From the NCBI GenBank assembly GCA_964649195.1, contig CAZYPK010000175.1, forward strand, positions 1 through 10,462: a stretch of 10,462 nt of DNA, given 5' to 3'. A model generated the notes under the pieces. That model was not told the DNA's origin and made no database searches. It saw nothing but the letters and a program-made list of their open reading frames with translations. The DNA is from JTS-RE9 sp964649195. Lineage in GTDB: Bacteria; Planctomycetota; Phycisphaerae; Phycisphaerales; Phycisphaeraceae. Below are positions 1 to 4,501 of the stretch, piece after piece. Positions within the stretch are counted from its first letter, which is position 1. Each line of letters begins with the position of its first letter. The translations under genes were made by a program, and so were the position numbers.

Positions 1-30
1 GTGCATGACCACCCTTGAGGCCGCTCACCT

Positions 31-51
31 CCGCGACGTGTTACGTCGCGG
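31..51. terminator. Perfect 9-bp hairpin, possible terminator of the SHOCT-like gene
   Basis: Bases 31-39 and 43-51 are perfect reverse complements around a 3-base loop (CCGCGACGT-gtt-ACGTCGCGG). The hairpin begins 25 bases past the stop of the minus-strand gene at 77-568, so it could end that transcript. No T-tract follows on the minus strand, so intrinsic termination is uncertain. The rest of bases 1-76 shows no gene. Confidence 0.4.
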
Positions 52-76
52 CTCGTTCATATCCCGAACCCAGGCA

Positions 77-568
77 TCAAGTCTCATCCTTCGCCTTCAG
101 TTCATCGTCGGTCGGAGGCTGGGCATGATCGATCGGACTCTCGTGGCTGTCTTCCGCGACGGGTGATTCATGATTCGCTGAAGGAGTCGAGGCTGATATG
201 GCCGGCTTCATCCCTTGCGCCTCCGTGCGGATCAGCGGGTTGCTTTCGCCCAGCATGTCCGCCTTCGTGGCGGTGAGGATGCGCTGGCGCACCTGCACAT
301 ATTCGTCATGTGAAATCTCCCCGGCTTCATAAAGCCTGCGCATCTGCGAAAGGGAAAAGCCTTCCTCCGCCTCGGTGCGTTCATCGGCCTTCTTGATCTT
401 GCGATAGGCGAGGTAGCCGGCGACCGACGTGACAACCGCCACGATGACCAGCGCCGTGAGCCAGAAGAAAATCTCCGAACGGTCTTTGCTGGAAAGCCCT
501 TTGCCGCCGGCCTGGGCGAGCGTGGATCGACTCAGGGACCACATCGAACTGACGAACGAACTGAACAC
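77..568 (-). CDS. Small membrane-anchored protein with SHOCT-like C-terminal domain
   Basis: The protein has 163 residues. A polar N-terminus is followed by one predicted transmembrane helix (about residues 33-55, FFWLTALVIVAVV onward) and a basic stop-transfer stretch (RKIKK). Residues about 71-98 (LYEAGEISHDEYVQVRQRIL) match the short helix-turn-helix pattern of SHOCT-like domains, which often occur at the ends of bacterial membrane proteins. The tail (about 110-163) is Ser/Pro/Asp/Glu-rich and probably disordered. The GTG start at 566-568 is supported by AAGGAG eight bases upstream on the minus strand; the later ATG (residue 9) has no comparable site. It lies downstream of the 869-2200 oxidoreductase on the same strand, but element A and a strong hairpin lie between, so separate transcription is likely. 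The specific function is unknown. The domain call is by pattern only. Confidence 0.75.
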   Translation of the reverse strand: MFSSFVSSMWSLSRSTLAQAGGKGLSSKDRSEIFFWLTALVIVAVVTSVAGYLAYRKIKKADERTEAEEGFSLSQMRRLYEAGEISHDEYVQVRQRILTATKADMLGESNPLIRTEAQGMKPAISASTPSANHESPVAEDSHESPIDHAQPPTDDELKAKDET

Positions 569-613
569 CGCGCAGACTCCTTGTCAACGCCCCTCCAGGG
601 CAACCGCATATGA

Positions 614-645
614 CTTCGGGAGGGCGAGGCTTCGGGAGGGCGAGG
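614..645. repeat. Exact 16-bp tandem duplication at the left end of element A
   Basis: CTTCGGGAGGGCGAGG occurs at 614-629 and again, directly abutting, at 630-645. The second unit overlaps the first 12 bases of the left arm of structured element A. It may have arisen by slippage or as a remnant of insertion or recombination at the element's end. Confidence 0.8.
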
Positions 646-801
646 CTCCCGCCGAGCCGTCTGTTGACGAAGCCTGTCCGCAGGCTGAGGAAACAGAACT
701 CGCGCGGAGGACCACCGGATATCGGCAGTGCAAGGCGCGAGTTTCTTCACTCGGCCTTTGAGGCCTCGTGAAGAACGGCTCAGCGGGAGCTTCGCCCTCC
801 C
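634..801. repeat. Structured palindromic element, copy A (closing stem plus three hairpins)
   Basis: The outer arms 634-659 and 776-801 are reverse complements at 24 of 26 positions. Between them lie three contiguous hairpins. H1 is 660-697, with outer stem TCTGTT/AACAGA and inner stem AGCCTG-tccg-CAGGCT at 671-686. H2 is 698-742, with stem ACTCGCGC/GCGCGAGT. H3 is 743-775, with stem TTCTTCAC/GTGAAGAA. No base is left unpaired at the junction, so the fold resembles a four-way junction. Copy B at 9133-9327 has arms 25/26 and 24/26 identical to these and the same hairpin order. The element fills the gap between two minus-strand genes and carries no convincing reading frame. Translated pieces of the type GSAGASPS are, from memory, common in planctomycete hypothetical proteins, which would fit a dispersed REP- or MITE-like family. 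No transposase is present. Confidence 0.8.
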
Positions 802-832
802 ATATCGCCGGCCCCGGTCCCCCCCCGGCATC

Positions 833-861
833 AGGCACGGGACCTTGAAGGTCCCGTGCCT
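833..861 (-). terminator. Near-perfect 29-base palindrome downstream of the oxidoreductase
   Basis: Bases 833-846 and 848-861 are exact reverse complements (AGGCACGGGACCTT / AAGGTCCCGTGCCT) around a single central base; in practice this is a 12-bp stem with a 5-base loop. It starts 7 bases after the stop codon of the minus-strand gene at 869-2200, the usual place for a terminator or 3'-end stabilising hairpin. A T-tract is missing; on the minus strand a run of eight G follows further on (819-826). It could instead belong to another dispersed palindrome family. Confidence 0.55.
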
Positions 862-868
862 TGTCGGA

Positions 869-2200
869 TCACGCCTGGTTCGTGGGCAGTTCCCAGCCTT
901 TGCGGTAGGTTTTGTGGATGAACTTGTCCGCTTCGGGTGCGTTGGTGGCCTTGAGGTTTTTTGCATCCCATTCGAGTTTTTTGCCGGTGCGGTGGGCGAC
1001 GACGCCCAGCAGGTTGTGCTCGATGAGCAGGCCGGAATAGTCGAAGTTGCAGGTCGTATCCGTGGGCTTGCCTTTGGCGGCGAGGACCCATTCGCGGTGG
1101 TGGCCTGCGCTCTTGGGGATCGAAGGCGTCGGCTCGGTCGCCTTGGAGCCGTCGGCGAGCATGATGCTTCGCCTGCCGTAGTCCGCGAGCAGTTTGCCTT
1201 TTTCGCCGATGAAGAGCACGCCGATGCCGTAGCCGCGCACATCGACGCCCAGCAGTTCCGCGGGTTTGGCGTGGCCGTCGTACCACATGACTTTGCAGGC
1301 CTGCTCGTGCGGGCCGTTGCCGCGCTTGGGGTGGGTCCAGGTGACGGTCAGGCGATCGGGATAAATCTCCGGGTGGGCTTTGGGGGCGATGGCTTCGCAA
1401 CTGTCAGGGAATTGCAGATTCATGGCCCAGTAGGGGAGGTCGATGAGGTGGCTGCCCATGTCGCCGAGGATGCCGTTGCCGAAGTCCCAGTAGCGGTTCC
1501 AGGTGAGGTTGCCGGGCATGTAGCCGTTCTGGTAGTCGCGGAAGGGGGCCGGGCCAAGCCACATGTCCCAGTTCAGATAGGTCGGCACCGGGGCCGCGCC
1601 TTGGGGGACCGGTTTCTGGTTGCTGAAGCGGTTGCACCAGACGTGCGCTTCGGTGACGTTGCCGATGACGCCGGCCTGCACCGCCTCGACCACGCGGCGA
1701 TAGTTGTCGTCCGCGTGAATCTGCGTGCCCATCTGCGTGGCGATCCTGTCCTTGCGGGCCAGGTAGGTGTCGCGCACCAGGCGGGCTTCGCCGACGGTGT
1801 GGCCCAGGGGTTTTTCGCTGTAAACATGAAGGTTGTGCAGCATCGCCCGGACCGATGCGGAGGCGTGGGTGTGATCGGTGGTGCTGACGATCACCGCATC
1901 GATGCCCTTGGGGTCGGCCAGCATCTCGCGGAAGTCGAAGTATTGTTTCGCATCGGGAAAGCGCGTGCCGGTGCGCTTGAGCTGTCGTTCATCGACATCG
2001 CACAGGGCGACGATGTTTTCCGTGGAGGCGACGGCGTTCATGTTGTCCGCCCCGCGGCCGGCCACGCCGATGACCGCCACGTTGAGCTTGCCGCTGGGCG
2101 CTTTCGATTCCGCGGCGGCGGTGGTGGAGATGTAACCGATGCCAGCCGCGATGGAGGCGGTCTGCTGAAGGAAACGACGACGGGTGGGGCGGTAAGCCAT
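869..2200 (-). CDS. Tat-exported Gfo/Idh/MocA-family oxidoreductase (first copy)
   Basis: The protein has 443 residues and is a predicted NAD(P)-dependent oxidoreductase of the Gfo/Idh/MocA family, which typically acts on sugars or inositols; the substrate here is unknown. Residues 7-12 (RRRFLQ) plus a hydrophobic stretch form a twin-arginine signal, so the enzyme is probably exported already folded with its cofactor. The Rossmann fold follows: GVAGRG at 45-50, ALCDVD at 65-70, STTDHTHA at 106-113, and the family EKP motif at 129-131, whose Lys is the usual catalytic residue. The C-terminal half has WLGPA (214-218) and WDFGNG (238-243), typical of planctomycete members. The start is the ATG at 2198-2200, with AGGAG six bases upstream; an in-frame ATG 13 codons earlier would bury the Tat signal. 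It is distinct from the second copy at 7648-9111, sharing only family motifs. A hairpin at 833-861 follows the stop. Confidence 0.92.
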   Translation of the reverse strand: MAYRPTRRRFLQQTASIAAGIGYISTTAAAESKAPSGKLNVAVIGVAGRGADNMNAVASTENIVALCDVDERQLKRTGTRFPDAKQYFDFREMLADPKGIDAVIVSTTDHTHASASVRAMLHNLHVYSEKPLGHTVGEARLVRDTYLARKDRIATQMGTQIHADDNYRRVVEAVQAGVIGNVTEAHVWCNRFSNQKPVPQGAAPVPTYLNWDMWLGPAPFRDYQNGYMPGNLTWNRYWDFGNGILGDMGSHLIDLPYWAMNLQFPDSCEAIAPKAHPEIYPDRLTVTWTHPKRGNGPHEQACKVMWYDGHAKPAELLGVDVRGYGIGVLFIGEKGKLLADYGRRSIMLADGSKATEPTPSIPKSAGHHREWVLAAKGKPTDTTCNFDYSGLLIEHNLLGVVAHRTGKKLEWDAKNLKATNAPEADKFIHKTYRKGWELPTNQA

Positions 2201-2225
2201 GATGAACTCCTGGGGTGAAGCGATC

Positions 2226-2252
2226 ATCATAACGCACAAGGCAGAAAATCAA
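2226..2252 (-). promoter_or_regulatory. Candidate promoter for the 869-2200 oxidoreductase
   Basis: On the minus strand, TTGATT (2247-2252) and TATGAT (2226-2231) resemble sigma70 -35 and -10 boxes. They are separated by 15 bases, slightly short. The -10 box lies 25 bases upstream of the ATG, leaving room for the AGGAG ribosome site. The assignment is by consensus only, and planctomycete promoters are poorly defined. Confidence 0.35.
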
Positions 2253-2306
2253 GGGGGTGATGTGAAAAGTGATATTCAGATGCGATGGAGCATCGTCTAT
2301 TTTAGC

Positions 2307-2324
2307 CGTTCGCCTTGGCGAACG
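2307..2324. promoter_or_regulatory. 18-base palindrome in the divergent intergenic region
   Basis: CGTTCGCC-tt-GGCGAACG is a perfect 8-bp inverted repeat. It lies in the 226-base gap between the divergent oxidoreductase (869-2200) and the first prepilin-like gene (from 2427). It could be an operator for a dimeric regulator or an RNA hairpin in a leader. There is no direct evidence for either. Confidence 0.35.
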
Positions 2325-2359
2325 AAGGCCGCGCATGCCGGGTTGCCCATAGGGGAGAT

Positions 2360-2398
2360 ATGATGAACAAGCGATGGATCGAGGCACGATCCCCATAG
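2360..2398 (+). CDS. Possible 12-codon leader ORF upstream of the prepilin-like genes
   Basis: AGGGGAG (2351-2357) lies a few bases before ATG-ATG at 2360-2365, opening a frame MMNKRWIEARSP that ends at TAG 2396-2398. The next gene starts 28 bases later. The ribosome-site spacing is acceptable, but so short a frame could occur by chance. The 8-mer CCCATAGG flanks it at 2346-2353 and 2392-2399. Confidence 0.2.
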   Translation: MMNKRWIEARSP

Positions 2399-2426
2399 GC
2401 CGCCGTCAATTCAAAGGGGTCGTAAC

Positions 2427-3239
2427 ATGAATCATCAAAACAATCGGAGGCGACACGGCTCGACGTTGACCGATATGATGGCGGCCATCTTCATCATGGG
2501 CGTTCTGTTCGTCATGCTTTTCGTCATGGTGGGGCCTCCGCCATCGGGTGCCTCCAGAAGAATGTCACAACGAATGCAGAACGCCATGCAGATACGGGGC
2601 ATTCAGCAGGGCATGGTCGTGTATGCTCAGGGTTCCAAAACTTTCTACCCCGGATTCACTTCCGATGGCCGAAATGACGCAGGCCGCCTCGGATCAACCC
2701 ATCCGCAGCCTCACGGCCACCTGTATGGCGCTCCCGCTCTGTCGTCAAACGATCCCACGGCCATCGTCTATGCCGTCCTGTTGTCAGGCAACTACATCAT
2801 CCCCAAATACCTCATCAGTCCGCTCGAACCCCGGAAGACCAAGGCTGCGCCCGGTCCGTTGCACATCACCAATGACAACTATTCCTATGCCTTGCTCTCC
2901 GTCGCGGACCCGACAACAGACAAGGGCCGCCGCGCGGAATGGACCGACACGCAAAACAGCCAGGCCCCCATCGCCGGCGATCGCGGCAAGGCGATCGATC
3001 CGACGATGAGGACCACGAGCCTTCACGTCAAGACGACCACCGCCGACTCGAACGACTGGCAGGGCAGCATCGTCTGGAACGACGGTCACAGCACCTTCGA
3101 GACCACCGGCCGCTTCGCCGGTGATGCGATCAAAATCGGCCAACAGACAGGCAAGGCCGCGGACATCGACGATCTTTTCGACGGCGCAGCCGCAGGCGGC
3201 GATCTGCCTGCCGACACCAACGCACTGTTCGCGTATTGA
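2427..3239 (+). CDS. Prepilin/pseudopilin-like protein, paralogue 1
   Basis: The protein has 270 residues. The N-terminus reads as a short class III (prepilin-type) leader: basic residues 7-9, Gly11 at the expected peptidase cut, then STLTD and a hydrophobic helix (about 17-35) with Gly25 at mature position +14, as in type IV pilins. Mature position 5 is Asp16 instead of the usual Glu. The body contains Q-(G)MVVYAQG-KTFYPGF (about 60-75) and a WNDGH motif near residue 216, resembling the planctomycete pseudopilins with a DGH / H-X9-DG region. The C-terminus is DDLFDG...LPAD-NALFAY. It is predicted to be a membrane-anchored or pilus/secretion-associated subunit with an exported globular domain. 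The start is the ATG at 2427, with AAAGGGG seven bases upstream. It forms a tandem pair with 3326-4129; a third paralogue lies at 9401-10237. No assembly ATPase or peptidase gene is in the window. Confidence 0.85.
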   Translation: MNHQNNRRRHGSTLTDMMAAIFIMGVLFVMLFVMVGPPPSGASRRMSQRMQNAMQIRGIQQGMVVYAQGSKTFYPGFTSDGRNDAGRLGSTHPQPHGHLYGAPALSSNDPTAIVYAVLLSGNYIIPKYLISPLEPRKTKAAPGPLHITNDNYSYALLSVADPTTDKGRRAEWTDTQNSQAPIAGDRGKAIDPTMRTTSLHVKTTTADSNDWQGSIVWNDGHSTFETTGRFAGDAIKIGQQTGKAADIDDLFDGAAAGGDLPADTNALFAY

Positions 3240-3251
3240 TGCTGCAATCAT

Positions 3252-3279
3252 CCGCGAGCCGTGAGGCGTCACGTCGCGG
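3252..3279. terminator. Intergenic stem-loop between the tandem prepilin-like genes
   Basis: CCGCGA (3252-3257) pairs with TCGCGG (3274-3279) and CGTGA (3260-3264) with TCACG (3269-3273). This gives an 11-bp stem with a 2-base bulge and a GGCG loop. It starts 12 bases after the first gene's stop and lies 46 bases before the next gene's start. No T-tract follows, so attenuation or mRNA processing is as plausible as termination. The 3' arm shares ACGTCGCGGCT with the hairpin at 31-51. Confidence 0.4.
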
Positions 3280-3325
3280 CTATCATGAAATGTGCAGGCC
3301 ATCGCCATTCTGCGGAGACCACGCC

Positions 3326-4129
3326 ATGTCACGACCCAACATCGCCCGTCATCGCGGCGCTTCCTTGATGGACATCATCGCGTTGGTGGCGTTGATGGGG
3401 CTGCTCTTGGTCATCGTTTTCGCCATCGTCCTGCCGCCGCCGCTGGGTGGTCGCAGACATGGAGGGGGACGCCGGATGCAGAACGGCACGCAGGTGCGCG
3501 GCATTCACATAGGCATGGTGCTATACGCCCAAGGCAACAAGAACCACTACCCCGGCTTTGACAAGTTCGGCAACAACGCAACTTTCGCCTCCAACATTGC
3601 CAACGTCCCCGACTTCATCGCCGCCGATTTTTCCTCCGCCAATCCGACGGCTGCGGTCTATGCGATCCTGATGAACGGCAGCTACTTCACGCCCGAATAC
3701 GCCATCAGCCCGCTGGAGCCCAACAAGGTCAAGGCCGCCCCCGGTTCGACGCCGCTCACGAGCGCCAACTATTCCTACGCTCTTTTCTCCGTCGCCGACC
3801 CCACGGCAGACAAGGGCCGTCGCGCCGAGTGGTTCGACACGCAAAACAGCCAGGCCCCCATCGCCGGCGACCGCGGCAAGGCGATCGATCCGACGATGCG
3901 GACCACGAGCATCCATGTGCAGACCACCACCGCCGCCCCGAACGACTGGCAGGGCAACGTCGTCTGGAACGACAATCACGTCACCTTCGAGACCACCGCC
4001 AACCTGAGAGGCGACAACATCAAAATCGGCGACAAGGCCGGGAAAGCCGGCGACATCGACGACCTCTTCGACGGCAAGGCCGCCGGCGGCGACCTGCCCG
4101 CCGATGCGAATGCGCTGTTTGCGTATTGA
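3326..4129 (+). CDS. Prepilin/pseudopilin-like protein, paralogue 2
   Basis: The protein has 267 residues. Its layout matches paralogue 1 position for position at the N-terminus: Gly11, then ASLMD, a hydrophobic helix (about 17-36), Gly25, and Asp16 in place of the pilin Glu5. It shares NGTQVRGIHIGMVLYAQG (about 53-70), the ISPLEP block, NSQAPIAGDRGKAIDPTMRTTS and WNDNH (DGH changed to DNH). The C-terminus is DDLFDGKAAGG-LPAD-NALFAY. An ATG at 3236 overlaps the previous gene's end but would put 30 extra residues before the leader; the ATG at 3326 has GGAG eight bases upstream. The same ribosome-site context (GGAGAC...GCC-ATG) precedes paralogue 3. The gene follows paralogue 1 by 86 bases, with a stem-loop in the gap. 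It is likely co-expressed with its tandem partner. Its exact role (pseudopilin, pilus minor subunit or surface protein) is not resolved. Confidence 0.85.
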   Translation: MSRPNIARHRGASLMDIIALVALMGLLLVIVFAIVLPPPLGGRRHGGGRRMQNGTQVRGIHIGMVLYAQGNKNHYPGFDKFGNNATFASNIANVPDFIAADFSSANPTAAVYAILMNGSYFTPEYAISPLEPNKVKAAPGSTPLTSANYSYALFSVADPTADKGRRAEWFDTQNSQAPIAGDRGKAIDPTMRTTSIHVQTTTAAPNDWQGNVVWNDNHVTFETTANLRGDNIKIGDKAGKAGDIDDLFDGKAAGGDLPADANALFAY

Positions 4130-4144
4130 TGTGATGCTCACATC
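4128..4144. terminator. 17-base palindrome between convergent genes
   Basis: GATGTGA-tgc-TCACATC is a perfect 7-bp inverted repeat. It starts within the stop codon of the plus-strand paralogue 2 and ends 8 bases before the stop codon of the minus-strand gene at 4153-4323. The position suits a bidirectional terminator, but the stem is short and T-tracts are absent. Confidence 0.35.
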
Positions 4145-4152
4145 GCGGCGGC

Positions 4153-4323
4153 TCACGTCGTGATGCCGCTGAGCTTGTCCCACGCGGCGGCGAGCACCGC
4201 GCCGATGCCGGTGAACATCAGCACGCCTTCCATCGGCACCTTGTACGCATCGGCCAGGTAATAGAGCACGATGGCGGCGACGATGACGACGACGATCTTC
4301 AGATGGGCGAATCCAAGGGTCAT
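4153..4323 (-). CDS. Small membrane protein with two predicted transmembrane helices
   Basis: The protein has 56 residues. One hydrophobic helix spans about residues 8-26 (LKIVVVIVAAIVLYYLAD) and a second about 33-49 (GVLMFTGIGAVLAAAW), joined by a short polar loop containing YKVPME. There is no cleavable signal. The start at 4323 is fixed by AGGAG seven bases upstream on the minus strand; the in-frame ATG at 4353 would place that ribosome site inside the gene. The gene is convergent with the tandem prepilin-like pair and divergent from the G8 protein, sharing a 178-base promoter region with a palindrome. No family is recognised. A holin-like or small membrane-complex role is possible but unsupported. 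Confidence 0.7.
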   Translation of the reverse strand: MTLGFAHLKIVVVIVAAIVLYYLADAYKVPMEGVLMFTGIGAVLAAAWDKLSGITT

Positions 4324-4344
4324 GATGTTTCTCCTATGCCAAGG

Positions 4345-4372
4345 GAGATACAACGATTGACCGCCCGGTCAA
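4345..4372 (-). promoter_or_regulatory. Candidate promoter for the small membrane protein
   Basis: On the minus strand, TTGACC (4367-4372) is followed after 16 bases by TATCTC (4345-4350). This is a plausible sigma70-like pair with a good -35 and a weak -10. The start codon is 21 bases downstream of the -10, leaving room for the AGGAG site. The -35 box is one arm of the palindrome at 4357-4372. Confidence 0.35.
4357..4372. promoter_or_regulatory. Operator-like palindrome in the divergent promoter region
   Basis: TTGACCG-cc-CGGTCAA is a perfect inverted repeat with 7-base arms. It lies between the divergent small membrane protein and G8 protein genes and overlaps the candidate -35 box of the former. 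Its size and symmetry fit a dimeric repressor site, for example TetR-type, but no regulator is encoded nearby. The rest of 4324-4501 shows only a CATAAT (4427-4432) without a matching -35. Confidence 0.4.
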
Positions 4373-4501
4373 TGCGGCACAGGCGAAACTTGCGGGGAAG
4401 TTGCGGCAATAGCCTGTGTCAACCGGCATAATCGTCACAGAAGGTTCCCGCGACCGACCGTTGCCCTTCATCTTCACGAACCAACAGCCCCGGAGCGCAC
4501 G

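Noticed and set aside
634..801. Element A considered as an insertion sequence with transposase
   Set aside because: Too short to encode a transposase and no coding motif; only a non-autonomous or structural element can be supported.
532..1242. Minus-strand ORFs across element A and the end of the first oxidoreductase
   Set aside because: They overlap the supported oxidoreductase frame and read through the repeat; composition is Ser/Arg/Pro-rich.
728..2218. 496-codon plus-strand ORF opposite the first oxidoreductase
   Set aside because: It is antisense to a gene with clear Tat, Rossmann and EKP motifs. Its translation is a low-complexity Val/Ala/Gly/Arg sequence typical of GC-rich shadow frames.
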